DNA of 64,000 nt. Origin: Alkalicoccus saliphilus. Its GTDB lineage: Bacteria; Bacillota; Bacilli; Bacillales; Salisediminibacteriaceae. The position numbers and the translations under genes are program-made. Shown here one piece after another: positions 10,433 through 19,078 of this stretch. Every line of letters begins with the position of its first letter. Positions within the stretch are counted from its first letter, which is position 1. The DNA lies in assembly GCF_003044065.1 (NCBI RefSeq), contig NZ_PZJJ01000001.1:236483-300482 (forward strand). Direction: 5' to 3'. The notes beneath the pieces are model-generated. The model saw only the letters and a list, made by a program, of their open reading frames with translations. It ran no database searches and had not been told where the DNA came from.

Positions 10433-11044
10433 TTAGTAAGTTGAGAGATGTTCTCTCAGCGTCTCCATAGTTTTCTCGCCGATCCCCGGTACATTGATTA
10501 AATCATCCACCTGCTGGAATGGACCGGTTTCCTCCCTGTAGCTGACGATCGCTTCTGCTTTTGCAGGACCTATTCCCGGAAGCGTCTCCCACTCTGCCTG
10601 TTCCGCCATGTTCATATTCAGCCTGGAATTATCTTCCTGGGGAGACTCCCCACTTTCCCCGGTTACTTCAGAAGTGCTGACCGCTGGAACGTTTATGACC
10701 ATTTCATCAAATGCACGCTGGGCAAGATTCACTCCAGCTATATCTGCCTCCTCCGTGAGACCCCCCGCTTCCTTTATCACTTGTTCAACCCGCTGGCCGT
10801 CCTGCATTTTATATACTCCGGGATATATCACCTCTCCTTTTATATCCACTTTTATATCCCCCTGCTCTGTTAAGGCCGTTTCGTTTTCCTGCAGCCCTTC
10901 TGCTGCTGTTTCGGCGAGGGGACTTTCTGCTTCGGAATGATTCAGTGTGTAAATTATTATCAGCAGCAGTATAGCAGCTCCACCCGCAATTTTCATCAGC
11001 AGACTCCGGTCGACACTGATCAGCCAGGATTTCAAATTCTCCAT
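10433..11044 (-). CDS. comEA: Competence DNA receptor ComEA
   Basis: Membrane-anchored receptor that binds double-stranded DNA during transformation. One N-terminal membrane helix (LLMKIAGGAAILLLIIIYTL, residues 15-34) is followed by an SLBB-type domain (IKVDIKGEVIYPGVYKMQDGQRVEQVIKEAGG). A Ser/Glu-rich linker leads to two helix-hairpin-helix motifs (LNMNMAEQAEWETLPGIGPAKAEAIVSYR and FQQVDDLINVPGIGEKTMETLREHL). It starts at ATG 11044 after GAGGTG and is the first gene of comEA-comEB-comEC. The divergent comER found beside comEA in B. subtilis is missing. I could not find a convincing ComK box upstream. Confidence 0.95.
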   Translation of the reverse strand: MENLKSWLISVDRSLLMKIAGGAAILLLIIIYTLNHSEAESPLAETAAEGLQENETALTEQGDIKVDIKGEVIYPGVYKMQDGQRVEQVIKEAGGLTEEADIAGVNLAQRAFDEMVINVPAVSTSEVTGESGESPQEDNSRLNMNMAEQAEWETLPGIGPAKAEAIVSYREETGPFQQVDDLINVPGIGEKTMETLREHLSTY

Positions 11045-11124
11045 TTTTTCACCTCTTTTACGTTTTTATTTCTACTTAATCAATGAGTGTAACGGCCGCT
11101 GCCCGTAAAGATTACTCCGGCGCA

Positions 11125-11160
11125 TAAAAAATCCACCCGGCCGGTCATCGGCGGGTGGAT
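11125..11160 (-). terminator. Terminator after yqeM
   Basis: Stem ATCCACCCG / CGGGTGGAT (11131-11160) followed on the minus strand by a run of T. It ends the yqeG-to-yqeM operon before comEA. Confidence 0.85.
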
Positions 11161-11253
11161 ACGAAGTTATCAGGTTCTGTTAAGGTGTACCGCCTAAAGC
11201 GGTAATTATTGAGAGTGTCTCTATATTATAAGAAATAACTGGAAAAAAATCCA

Positions 11254-11979
11254 CTATTTTTTCACGGCTTTAAAAAAGTACCTGTCATCCTCGGGGCCGG
11301 GATTCTTTTTTCCGAAGTCTCCGGAAAGTTCAATTTTATAAAATCCGGCTTCTTCCAGCCATTCTTTGTAGAGGGAAGGCTCAAAGGTCCGCTGGTACAG
11401 TTCTTCATCATACCTTTCATAATTCCCATTTTCTTTTTTTAGAAAAAAAGTGAGGATGTGATGTACGCTCATCGGTTCTTCGCCGGGTTCACAATACCAC
11501 ATATATGTGAGGTGATCCCGGTCTTCCCCGTAAAGCTGCTCAAAAAACTCATTTTCCATTTTGTGAACAGAATGTACATCAAACAGGAAAACTCCTCCCG
11601 GCTTTAAACTGGCTGCTGCGCGGCGGAAAGTTTGTTGAACTTCCTCCCTGGAGGGAAGATAGTTTAATCCGTCACAAAACAGCGTGACCGCATCCATGTT
11701 TTCGAATCCATCCAGTTCTGTCATGTTCTGCTCATAAAAAGAAATCCCGCTTCCTTCTGCCCTGGCTTTCTGTTCGGCTTCCGCAAGCATTTCTCCTGAA
11801 ATATCGACGCCATGAGCTTTAAAGCCTTCTTTCTCAAGCAGAAGCGTAAAAGATCCGGTACCGCAGGCCGTATCCACTATCTCGGCTCCAGCCGGTACGT
11901 TCTTCTTCGTATATTCGAGCCATTGGCTGTATGGGACTTCCTCCATCAGCTCATCATACAGTGAAGCAAAGTGGCGCAT
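11254..11979 (-). CDS. yqeM: YqeM-like SAM-dependent methyltransferase
   Basis: Class I methyltransferase of unknown substrate. Motif I is EIVDTACGTGSFTLLLEKEG (residues 34-53), followed by GVDISGEMLAEAEQKAR (acidic loop) and VTLFCDGLNYL (motif IV). The C-terminal half follows the YqeM pattern, ending FFKAVKK; 241 residues. It is the last gene of the operon yqeG-yqeH-aroE-yhbY-nadD-yqeK-rsfS-yqeM, with a 19-base gap after rsfS. Association with rsfS and yqeH hints at a translation-related substrate, which is inference. Confidence 0.88.
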   Translation of the reverse strand: MRHFASLYDELMEEVPYSQWLEYTKKNVPAGAEIVDTACGTGSFTLLLEKEGFKAHGVDISGEMLAEAEQKARAEGSGISFYEQNMTELDGFENMDAVTLFCDGLNYLPSREEVQQTFRRAAASLKPGGVFLFDVHSVHKMENEFFEQLYGEDRDHLTYMWYCEPGEEPMSVHHILTFFLKKENGNYERYDEELYQRTFEPSLYKEWLEEAGFYKIELSGDFGKKNPGPEDDRYFFKAVKK

Positions 11980-11997
11980 AAATGATCTCCTTCCCGG

Positions 11998-12351
11998 CTA
12001 CCTTAAAACTTCCTCTGAACTGCTTAAAGGAGCGTCTCCCCACAGTTTTTCCAACTGATAATAGTCACGATCTTCTTTATGGAAAACGTGGACAATAACG
12101 TCCCCGAGATCGATTAGCACCCACCTTGACTCTTTCAAGCCTTCCATACGGTTGATTTCAACACCGGCTTCCGCTGCTTTATGCTTAATTTCATTAGCAA
12201 TCGCTTCCACCTGCGTTTCAGAATTACCGTGGCAGATAACAAAATAATCGGCAATCGAAGAAAGCTGGTCCATTTCCAGTGTAATTATATCCCGTGCATT
12301 CTTTTCATCGGCAGCACGTACCGTTAAATCCAGCAGATCTTTATTTTTCAT
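11998..12351 (-). CDS. rsfS: Ribosomal silencing factor RsfS
   Basis: Binds ribosomal protein uL14 and blocks subunit joining when nutrients are short. The DUF143 core is clear: MDQLSSIADYFVICHGNSETQVEAIANEI, then GLKESRWVLIDLGDVIVHVF and YYQLEKLWGDAP, with the invariant LW-GDAP at the end. I start it at the ATG at 12351 (MKNKDLLDLTVRAADEK), giving 117 residues, close to the B. subtilis protein. A longer reading begins within yqeK. The start lies just beyond the yqeK stop, so the two are probably coupled. Confidence 0.94.
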   Translation of the reverse strand: MKNKDLLDLTVRAADEKNARDIITLEMDQLSSIADYFVICHGNSETQVEAIANEIKHKAAEAGVEINRMEGLKESRWVLIDLGDVIVHVFHKEDRDYYQLEKLWGDAPLSSSEEVLR

Positions 12352-12355
12352 TAAT

Positions 12356-12928
12356 TCATGCATCCTTTCTTTTTTGTATGAAATCATTGTACGCTTCAAA
12401 GGTATCCGGATACACCGCTGTGCGCTTTGACACCAAAAATTCTATTGTCTGGGAAAGAGCGGTCAGACACCCTTCATCAAGACTTGAAGCCGCTGCTTCA
12501 CGGGCCTTTTCTGCCCCGGAAAACGTCCTGCCGGGCTCAATATAATCTGCAAGAAAGAGAATCTTCTCCTCCAGGGTCATGTTCTTCCGTCCTGTCGTAT
12601 GCACAGCGATCATCTGGATAATATCCTCGTCCGAGATACCAAGCTCCTCTTTTACGAAAAGGGCCCCGACGAACGCGTGCAGCAGTTCATCTCCATAATC
12701 GTTCAGCCGGGACGGAAGCTCCGGATGCTCTTCCACCTTTTTTCTCATTTCTTCTGCCGGCCTGTATTTAGCATAATCGTGGAGAATAGCTGCCTTACGC
12801 ACTTTTTCGGTATCTCCTCCATATTTACGACAAAGTTCTTCCGCTGTCTGTACTACACGCCGTGTGTGTTCATACCGTGCAGGTTTCAGGGAGTGTCTGA
12901 CTGCTTCATAAGCTTCTGTTTCATTCAT
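12356..12928 (-). CDS. yqeK: YqeK, HD-domain bis(5'-nucleosyl)-tetraphosphatase (symmetrical)
   Basis: HD-domain hydrolase; YqeK proteins hydrolyse Ap4A to two ADP using an iron centre (established for the family). The metal-binding residues are visible: HTRRVVQTA (His20 region), AAILHDYAKYRP (HD), LLHAFVGALF (His) and HTTGRKNMTLEEKILFLADYIEPGR (His, then Asp). It is 190 residues, the usual size. The gene overlaps the end of nadD by 8 bases, so translation is coupled. Confidence 0.92.
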   Translation of the reverse strand: MNETEAYEAVRHSLKPARYEHTRRVVQTAEELCRKYGGDTEKVRKAAILHDYAKYRPAEEMRKKVEEHPELPSRLNDYGDELLHAFVGALFVKEELGISDEDIIQMIAVHTTGRKNMTLEEKILFLADYIEPGRTFSGAEKAREAAASSLDEGCLTALSQTIEFLVSKRTAVYPDTFEAYNDFIQKRKDA

Positions 12929-13499
12929 ACAGGTCCTGCTCCTTTATATAGGCATCCACGTCTTCTGTTACAAGAAATTTGTTCCACATCCCTGTCGATG
13001 CTCTATCTCTTAGAGCTGTGGAGGATATGTTCAGTTCCACCTGATTCAGGAACAGAATCTCTTTAAAATCCTTTTCCTTTACCTGCGCCCCTGCAGTCCC
13101 TGGTCTTTTCATAACTATGAAAGAAATAAGCTGCTGCAGCTTCTCATAATTATTCCACAGATGGAAGTTTTCATAACTGTCCCCGCCCATGATAAAGTAA
13201 AATTTATCTTCCGGGTACTGTGCAAGAAGAGACTGAAGAGTTTCAGTCGTATAGGAAGGCCCTTCCCGTTCCATCTCTTTCAAGCATAGCTGAAAACTTG
13301 AAGATAATCGAACCATGTGCTTAACCATGTCGATCCTTTGTTCTTCCGTCGTATCCGTCCGGGCTTTGTGGGGAGGGATTTTGTTCGGCATCCACCATAC
13401 TTCATCCAGCTCCACCTCCAGCCGGGCTTCTTCCGCCATAATAAGATGTCCTGTGTGGGGAGGATCAAACGTCCCTCCGAGTAGACCGATTTTTTTCAT
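12921..13499 (-). CDS. nadD: Nicotinate-nucleotide adenylyltransferase NadD
   Basis: Joins ATP and nicotinate mononucleotide to make deamido-NAD in NAD synthesis. The nucleotidyltransferase signature GLLGGTFDPPHTGHLIMAEEA holds the (H/T)xGH motif, and the C-terminal ISSTALRDRA is the second hallmark. WWMPNKIPPHK and FIMGGDSYENFHLWNNYE are conserved NadD segments. About 192 residues. The start is either ATG 13499 (used here; MKKIGLLGG) or the in-frame GTG at 13502, both downstream of GAGGGAG. Overlaps yqeK at its 3' end. Confidence 0.96.
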   Translation of the reverse strand: MKKIGLLGGTFDPPHTGHLIMAEEARLEVELDEVWWMPNKIPPHKARTDTTEEQRIDMVKHMVRLSSSFQLCLKEMEREGPSYTTETLQSLLAQYPEDKFYFIMGGDSYENFHLWNNYEKLQQLISFIVMKRPGTAGAQVKEKDFKEILFLNQVELNISSTALRDRASTGMWNKFLVTEDVDAYIKEQDLYE

Positions 13500-13514
13500 C
13501 ACCTGTAAACTCCC

Positions 13515-13808
13515 TCAGCTTGGAAGTACTATTTCTTTGTTTTCTTTTGATTCCTTATAAAGAATAATAGTACTGCCGATGATCTGTACAATCTCTGCAC
13601 CGGCTCCTGAAGCAATCTCTTCTGCTGTAGCATTTTTATCGTCAGAATTATTCTGAAGAATGCTTATTTTAATCAATTCCCGGGCTTCCAGAGCATCTTC
13701 CGCCTGTTTAATCAGGTTCGAGTTCACTCCGCCTTTTCCTACTTGTAGAATAGGCTTAACATTATGTGCCTGCTTTCTCAAAAAGCGCTTTTGTTTTCCA
13801 CTGAGCAT
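13515..13808 (-). CDS. yhbY: YhbY-type ribosome assembly RNA-binding protein
   Basis: Small CRM-domain protein that binds pre-50S particles. The family signature is complete: MLSGKQKRFLRKQAHNVKPI, LQVGKGGVNSNLI (the GxxG loop), then ELIKISILQN and AEIVQIIGSTIILYK. At 97 residues it has the normal length. The gene is 2 bases after aroE and 15 bases before nadD in the same operon. In B. subtilis the orthologue is yqeI. Confidence 0.93.
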   Translation of the reverse strand: MLSGKQKRFLRKQAHNVKPILQVGKGGVNSNLIKQAEDALEARELIKISILQNNSDDKNATAEEIASGAGAEIVQIIGSTIILYKESKENKEIVLPS

Positions 13809-13810
13809 AT

Positions 13811-14647
13811 TTACACCTCTCTTAATTTTTCCACAACTGTTCTTTCCATTACCTTTACAGGCGCCTGAATGCCTGTCCAGATTTCAAATGCCATCGCTCC
13901 CTGGTGAACAAACATGCCGGCACCGTTTATCGTTTCTGCTCCCTTTTTATCAGCTTCCCGAAGAAACCGCGTCTTCCACGGTGTATAGATCAAGTCACTG
14001 ACGAGGGTTCTGCTGGACAGTTTTTCAAGAGAAATCGGCATCTGCCCCGTGTTGGGTGTCATTCCGACAGACGTAGAATTGATTACGATATCAAATTCCA
14101 TCAATGAAGCCTGGGCGGTTTCCAGAGGAAGAGCTCTTACTTCTTCACCGCAGTCTTCGGCCAGCGCCTCGGCAGAAGAAAGTGTCCTGTTGGCAATTGT
14201 TAGCTGCCGGACTCCCTTTTTAGCAAGCGTTACTGCCACTGCTCTGCCTGCACCACCTGCACCGAGCAGAAGCACCCTTGTGTCTGCAAGCGGCTTTTTC
14301 AGCCGTGGACGTAAAGAACGAAGGTACCCTTCGCCGTCTGTATTATAGCCTATCAGTTTATTCTGCTTTTTATCGTGAATAATGGTGTTGACAGCACCTA
14401 TCATTTCGGCGGTTTCATCCAGCTCGTCCAGATATTCCATAACGGTAATCTTATGAGGAACCGTTACGTTAATTCCAGCAAGGCCAAGCCCCCGGATACC
14501 ACGTACAGCATCAGACAGACCGTCATCTTTTACGTGAAACGGGACGTAGGCAGCGCTGATACCGGTTTCCCTGTATGCTGCTGTATGCATCATTGGCGAA
14601 AGACTGTGAGCTACCGGATTACCTATTACTCCAAAAACCTGTGTCAT
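13811..14647 (-). CDS. aroE: Shikimate dehydrogenase
   Basis: Reduces 3-dehydroshikimate with NADPH in aromatic amino acid synthesis. The N-terminal substrate site is intact (GNPVAHSLSPMMHTA with the Ser-x-Ser pair; NVTVPHK with the catalytic Lys; NTIIHD; NTDGEGY with the catalytic Asp). The NADP Rossmann motif GAGGAGRAVAVTLAKKG appears near residue 127 and the Arg of ANRT favours NADP. At 278 residues it is the usual length. It lies between yqeH and yhbY as in B. subtilis. Confidence 0.96.
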   Translation of the reverse strand: MTQVFGVIGNPVAHSLSPMMHTAAYRETGISAAYVPFHVKDDGLSDAVRGIRGLGLAGINVTVPHKITVMEYLDELDETAEMIGAVNTIIHDKKQNKLIGYNTDGEGYLRSLRPRLKKPLADTRVLLLGAGGAGRAVAVTLAKKGVRQLTIANRTLSSAEALAEDCGEEVRALPLETAQASLMEFDIVINSTSVGMTPNTGQMPISLEKLSSRTLVSDLIYTPWKTRFLREADKKGAETINGAGMFVHQGAMAFEIWTGIQAPVKVMERTVVEKLREV

Positions 14648-14662
14648 CCTATCATTCCTCCA

Positions 14663-15769
14663 CTAAAAAATTGAGTCACGCATCGTTACGTGCACACCTT
14701 CCGGTACATGAGTGCGAATAACACTTCCTTCCCCGCTGACAGTGACCCAGCCGAGTCCGGAAAAAACAATGTCCACTTTTCCAGATGGAAGTTTCCACTC
14801 TTTCATTTGCAGCGGAGGGAAACTTTTTAAATCTTCCACATCGGGCGGAGAAAGCATTTCTCCGGCATGCTTATCGTACAGCTCATCCGCTTTTTCCGTT
14901 TTCGTTCTGTGAATATGGAGTTCATTTGACATATATACGATAAAGGACTGCTTCTGTCCCTCTTTGAAATCCATCCGGCTCAGTCCACCGAAGAAAAGCG
15001 TCTGGGCTTCCTCCAGCTGAAAGATAATCGGCTTTACTTCTTTACGGGGATTTATAATTTTGAGGTCTTTTTTCGAAACGAGATGAGCCATTTGATGATG
15101 ATTGATTATTCCAGGGGTATCATAAAGCGTTTTCCCATCTTCCAGTGGAATATCTATCATATCCAGAGTAGTTCCCGGAATGTTGGATGTAGTAATCATT
15201 TCTTCTTCTCCTGCCCCAAACTCTTTCAGAAGCTTGTTGATAAACGTGGATTTACCAACATTGGTGCAGCCTACTACATAGGCATCGCCGCCGTTTCGGA
15301 GCTCGTCTATTGCTTTTGCCGTTTCCATCACGCCTTCTCCGGATTCTGCACTCATAAGCATGACATCCACCGGTTTAAGTCCGTATTCCTTTGCCTGCCG
15401 GCGCATCCAGTTTATTACCTTATTTCTTTTAACCGATTTCGGCAGCAGGTCGATTTTGTTTCCGACGAGAAGTACAGGATTTCCTCCCGTAAATCGGTGC
15501 ATACCCTCAAGCCAGCTGCCATCAAAATCAAATAGATCAACCACTTTGACAATAAGCGCTTTTTTTACGGACAGCTGATTCAGCATATTTAAAAAATCAT
15601 CATCCGTCAGGGAAACATCCTGAACTTCATTATAATGCTTCAGCCGGAAACATCTCTGGCATATTACAATATCTCTTTTCAGAGCCGAAGGAGGGGCGTA
15701 ACCCGTTTCCCCTTCATTTTCTGTCTGTATTTCCACTCCGCATCCGGAACAGATTATTTTTTCTCCCAT
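14663..15769 (-). CDS. yqeH: YqeH, circularly permuted ribosome-biogenesis GTPase
   Basis: Needed for 30S assembly in B. subtilis. A zinc finger at the N-terminus (CSGC at residues 8-11 and CQRC at about 37-40) is followed by the permuted G domain. G4 (VGNKIDLLP) and G5 (MLMSAESGEG) come before the Walker A loop (GCTNVGKSTFINKLL, about 167-181), and then G3 as DTPGI. The permutation identifies the YqeH/YjeQ class. At 368 residues it matches the family. Its start lies inside yqeG (16-base overlap) behind AAAGGGG, so the two should be translationally coupled. Confidence 0.95.
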   Translation of the reverse strand: MGEKIICSGCGVEIQTENEGETGYAPPSALKRDIVICQRCFRLKHYNEVQDVSLTDDDFLNMLNQLSVKKALIVKVVDLFDFDGSWLEGMHRFTGGNPVLLVGNKIDLLPKSVKRNKVINWMRRQAKEYGLKPVDVMLMSAESGEGVMETAKAIDELRNGGDAYVVGCTNVGKSTFINKLLKEFGAGEEEMITTSNIPGTTLDMIDIPLEDGKTLYDTPGIINHHQMAHLVSKKDLKIINPRKEVKPIIFQLEEAQTLFFGGLSRMDFKEGQKQSFIVYMSNELHIHRTKTEKADELYDKHAGEMLSPPDVEDLKSFPPLQMKEWKLPSGKVDIVFSGLGWVTVSGEGSVIRTHVPEGVHVTMRDSIF

Positions 15770-16272
15770 TCAATTAACCCCTTTCGTTTCATTGCTCTGA
15801 ATACCCGGCGTTCGATCGCCCGGTTAAACTTCGTAGCCAGCCCGTCCGTTTCAGCAACCGGAACAACGAGTATTGTTTGAAATCCCGCTCTGTTGCCCCC
15901 CAGAATATCTGTCAGAAGCTGGTCTCCAAGAACTACAACTTCGCGGCGCTGCAGGCCCATCAGTCTGCATGCAGACTTAAATGCTCTGCTGAAAGGCTTT
16001 TTGGCACTATGAATAAATGTCAGGCCATGCGGCGCAGCAAAGGTATGCACTCTTTTCTCATTATTATTAGATACAATCACCACTTCGAATCCAGCTTCCT
16101 GCAGTTTTTCAAACCAGTGAAGCAGTTCCTCAGTAGCATCTTTTCTGTCCCATTCGACCAGTGTATTATCAAGATCTGTAATGATTCCTTTAATGCCCCG
16201 TTCTTTCAATTCCTCGATTTGTATATTATATACAGATTGAACATACTGATCGGGTATAAAATTTTTCAGCAT
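15754..16272 (-). CDS. yqeG: YqeG, HAD-superfamily IIIA phosphatase
   Basis: HAD phosphatase of unconfirmed substrate. The catalytic motif is IITDLDNTLVEWD (DxDxT, residues 34-46), motif II VVIVSNNNEKRV, motif III Lys in SAKKPFSRAFK, motif IV VVLGDQLLTDILGGNRAG. At 172 residues it equals the YqeG family. First gene of the operon leading to yqeM, with GGAGGAAGCCT before the ATG at 16272. Confidence 0.93.
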   Translation of the reverse strand: MLKNFIPDQYVQSVYNIQIEELKERGIKGIITDLDNTLVEWDRKDATEELLHWFEKLQEAGFEVVIVSNNNEKRVHTFAAPHGLTFIHSAKKPFSRAFKSACRLMGLQRREVVVLGDQLLTDILGGNRAGFQTILVVPVAETDGLATKFNRAIERRVFRAMKRKGLIEWEKK

Positions 16273-16439
16273 AGGCTTCCTCCATTTCTGCTCATCACAA
16301 TATCATACATTTATTTTAACAATCATTTCAATCGAAACAACAAAATCTGTTAAAAATATTGTGCGTTTTCTGCTTTCTCGCTGAGATTTATAAATTTTTA
16401 TGAAAAATTTTTTCTGCGTCTCTACATATATATTAGTTT

Positions 16440-16445
16440 TATAAT
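16440..16445 (+). promoter_or_regulatory. Probable -10 element of the mrp operon
   Basis: A perfect TATAAT lies just upstream of the structured leader. I do not see a matching -35 at normal distance, so a weak or factor-dependent promoter is likely. The call rests on the hexamer and position only. Confidence 0.4.
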
Positions 16446-16447
16446 TA

Positions 16448-16484
16448 TTCGCCTTACGTACAGCACCGGGGATGCAAGGCTTTA
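16448..16484 (+). promoter_or_regulatory. Candidate Na+-I (DUF1646 motif) riboswitch aptamer before mrpA
   Basis: A compact structure 170-200 bases before mrpA: GCCTT (16451-16455) pairs with AAGGC (16476-16480). Between them lie the segments ACGTACAGC and CCGGGGATGC, which do not look random. They recall the conserved core of the Na+-I riboswitch class, known to control Na+ transporters, but I am matching from memory and cannot run a covariance search. The gene behind it, a Na+/H+ antiporter operon, fits the idea. Confidence 0.5.
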
Positions 16485-16542
16485 CGTTTTATATTATAAT
16501 TTACGTTGTGTCTGACTAAAGGATAATACCTTGTCATTTTGT

Positions 16543-16574
16543 GGAAGGAAGCGCATGCTTCCTTTCTTGTTTTC
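16543..16574 (+). terminator. Leader terminator upstream of mrpA (possible expression platform)
   Basis: Ten-pair stem GGAAGGAAGC, loop GCAT, GCTTCCTTTC followed by TTGTTTT, located between the candidate aptamer and the mrpA ribosome-binding site. A second hairpin can form between its T tract with CCC (TTTTCCC, 16570-16576) and GGGGAAA downstream (16588-16594), so alternative folds are possible. Confidence 0.6.
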
Positions 16575-16654
16575 CCGGGGTGTAAACGGGGAAAGTAAAG
16601 CAGAGCGCTGAATGCACTGGCTAACAAGATAAATTATTAAGGAGGTTATAACCG

Positions 16655-19078
16655 TTGTCGACTTTACATTTTGTTGCTTTAGCTCCATTTATTATGGCGG
16701 TTCTGATCCCGGTATTTTACTTCAAATTCCGTAAAATACATACCGGGTGGTTTGTTCTGCCGCTGCCGCTGGTGCTGTTCATTTATCTTTTGACATACAT
16801 ACCAGCCGGTGGAGATCCAATGAACCCGGTGCTGAATTCAGTCCCGTGGGTGCCATCTCTCGGTATTGACTTTACTGTCTACCTGGACGGCCTGAGTTTA
16901 TTATTCTCCCTTTTGATCACAGGAATTGGTACACTCGTAGTTCTTTATTCTATCTATTATATTGCGAATAAAAATGGAGAGCCCCTCCATAATTTCTACG
17001 TATACCTTCTTATGTTTATGGGGGCTATGCTCGGCGTTGTGCTATCGGACAATCTGATAGTTCTTTATGTGTTCTGGGAATTAACGAGCCTGGCATCTTC
17101 TCTCCTTATTGCTTACTGGTTCCATAAGGAAAAATCCCGGTACGGGGCACTTAAATCCATGCTGATTACAGTTACCGGCGGATTTTCGATGCTGGCCGGG
17201 TTCTCTTTTCTTTATGTACTTACCGGCTCCTTCAGCATACAGGAAATTATTGCTGCCGCCGGGACAATTTCAGGAGAACCGCTCTTTATTACAGCGATGC
17301 TGCTGATTCTTGTCGGTGCTTTCACTAAATCAGCTCAGTTCCCTTTCCACATCTGGCTTCCCGATGCTATGGAGGCACCGACTCCAGTCAGTGCCTACCT
17401 GCATTCAGCTACTATGGTGAAGGCCGGCCTTTATCTTGTCGCAAGAATGACGCCGGTCTTTGGAATGCTGACTGAGTGGTTCTGGATTCTTGTCATTTTC
17501 GGACTGACAACCCTTTTATGGGGATCTGTGTCGGCCGTCAGACAAACTGATTTAAAAGGGCTTCTTGCCTTTTCCACCATAAGTCAGCTCGGATTGATAA
17601 TGTCCCTTCTCGGTATGAGTTCAGCTGCTATGCATTATGGAGCAGCCGGTTCAGAGGCACTTTACACGACTGCAGCTCTTGCCGCTGTTTTTCATTTGAT
17701 CAACCATGCCACCTTTAAAGGAAGCCTGTTTATGGTAGTCGGTATTATCGATCACGAAACAGGAACGAGGGACATACGCAAACTCGGCGGCCTGATGACA
17801 ATCATGCCGGTAACGTTCACCGTTTCGCTTATCGGGCTCGCATCCATGGCCGGTCTCCCTCCATTTAATGGCTTTCTGAGTAAGGAGACGTTCTTTACCG
17901 CTTCTTTGAATGTAGCAAGTATGGACATTCTCAACCTGGAGACTCTCGGATTTTTCATTCCGGTTCTCGCCTGGACTGCCAGTGTTTTCACTTTTGTCTA
18001 TTGTATGATCATGTTCGTACGCACGTTTACCGGACGATTCAAACCTGACAATTATGAAAAGCATGTGCACGAAGCACCTGCCGGCCTGCTCGTTTCACCG
18101 ATCATTTTAGGAGGTCTTGTCATTTTGTTCGGTATGTTCCCGAATCTTCTGGCTTACACAATTATCGAGCCTACTATGCAGTCCATTCTTCCGGGTCTAT
18201 TGAACGGTGGAGAACAGTTTTATGTTAATATTTATCACTGGCATGGCATTAACGCGGAAATTATGATGACGATCGGAGTCGTGTTTGCCGGAGCTGCTAT
18301 TACACTCAATTTGAAAAAATGGCAGCAGACTTTCTTTTTCAACCGGGAACGCGACCCGCTTAACGCAGTCTATGATTCTATGCTCGATAACCTTGTCACA
18401 GGCTCCCAGATTGTTACAAGAGCCCAGATGACAGGGCGTCTCAGAGATTATATGGTGTACATGTCCATTTTCATCAGTGCTCTTGGACTTTGGACATTCT
18501 TCCGCTACGATTCATTCGCGGTGGATTTAGGAGCTCAGACTCCGGTCCCGGTTTATATGTACATCATCACGGCTGTTCTGCTGATTTCTACCCTGGCACT
18601 GCCGTTCGTAACAAACCGTATAACGAATATTGTTTTGATTGGTGTTGTAGGATTTGTTATCGCCCTTCTTTTCGTTGTATTCCGAGCGCCGGACCTTGCA
18701 CTTACTCAGCTTCTCGTAGAAACGGTTGTAGTCGTTCTTTTCCTTCTGGTATACCGTCACCTGCCGGAAATTAAAAAAGAAAGCGTCAAAGGCTGGTCAA
18801 AGGCTGTTAATGCCATTGTGGCCGCTTCCGTAGGGGTTTTCGTAATCCTTGCCGGACTATCCGTTCATGCGATGAGGTCAGCTTCCGATATTACGCCAAT
18901 TTCAGACTTTTTTATAGAAAACTCCTACACGCTCGCAGGCGGTAAAAACATGGTTAACGTAATCCTTGTTGATTTCCGGGGACTCGATACTCTGCTCGAA
19001 GTACTCGTGCTTGGAATTGCCGCATTATGGGTAGTAACACTCGTTAAACACAGAATGAAGGGGGACGAAGACGTATGA
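16655..19078 (+). CDS. mrpA: Na+/H+ antiporter subunit A (MrpA)
   Basis: Largest subunit of the Mrp cation/proton antiporter, related to NuoL of complex I; it exports Na+ in exchange for H+ and is central to pH homeostasis in alkaliphiles. About twenty membrane spans are visible. The proton-channel core is present (VLYVFWELTSLASSLLIAYW with the key Glu; AFTKSAQFPFHIWLPDAMEAPTPVSAYLHSATMVKAG). The C-terminal MrpB-like extension (RAPDLALTQLLVETVVVVLFLL) completes the 807 residues. The start is a TTG at 16655 behind AAGGAGG. Its stop overlaps mrpB by 4 bases. Confidence 0.96.
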   Translation: MSTLHFVALAPFIMAVLIPVFYFKFRKIHTGWFVLPLPLVLFIYLLTYIPAGGDPMNPVLNSVPWVPSLGIDFTVYLDGLSLLFSLLITGIGTLVVLYSIYYIANKNGEPLHNFYVYLLMFMGAMLGVVLSDNLIVLYVFWELTSLASSLLIAYWFHKEKSRYGALKSMLITVTGGFSMLAGFSFLYVLTGSFSIQEIIAAAGTISGEPLFITAMLLILVGAFTKSAQFPFHIWLPDAMEAPTPVSAYLHSATMVKAGLYLVARMTPVFGMLTEWFWILVIFGLTTLLWGSVSAVRQTDLKGLLAFSTISQLGLIMSLLGMSSAAMHYGAAGSEALYTTAALAAVFHLINHATFKGSLFMVVGIIDHETGTRDIRKLGGLMTIMPVTFTVSLIGLASMAGLPPFNGFLSKETFFTASLNVASMDILNLETLGFFIPVLAWTASVFTFVYCMIMFVRTFTGRFKPDNYEKHVHEAPAGLLVSPIILGGLVILFGMFPNLLAYTIIEPTMQSILPGLLNGGEQFYVNIYHWHGINAEIMMTIGVVFAGAAITLNLKKWQQTFFFNRERDPLNAVYDSMLDNLVTGSQIVTRAQMTGRLRDYMVYMSIFISALGLWTFFRYDSFAVDLGAQTPVPVYMYIITAVLLISTLALPFVTNRITNIVLIGVVGFVIALLFVVFRAPDLALTQLLVETVVVVLFLLVYRHLPEIKKESVKGWSKAVNAIVAASVGVFVILAGLSVHAMRSASDITPISDFFIENSYTLAGGKNMVNVILVDFRGLDTLLEVLVLGIAALWVVTLVKHRMKGDEDV

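Noticed and set aside
11045..11124. ComK box upstream of comEA
   Set aside because: AT-rich runs are present but I could not find the paired AAAA-N5-TTTT motifs at helical spacing.
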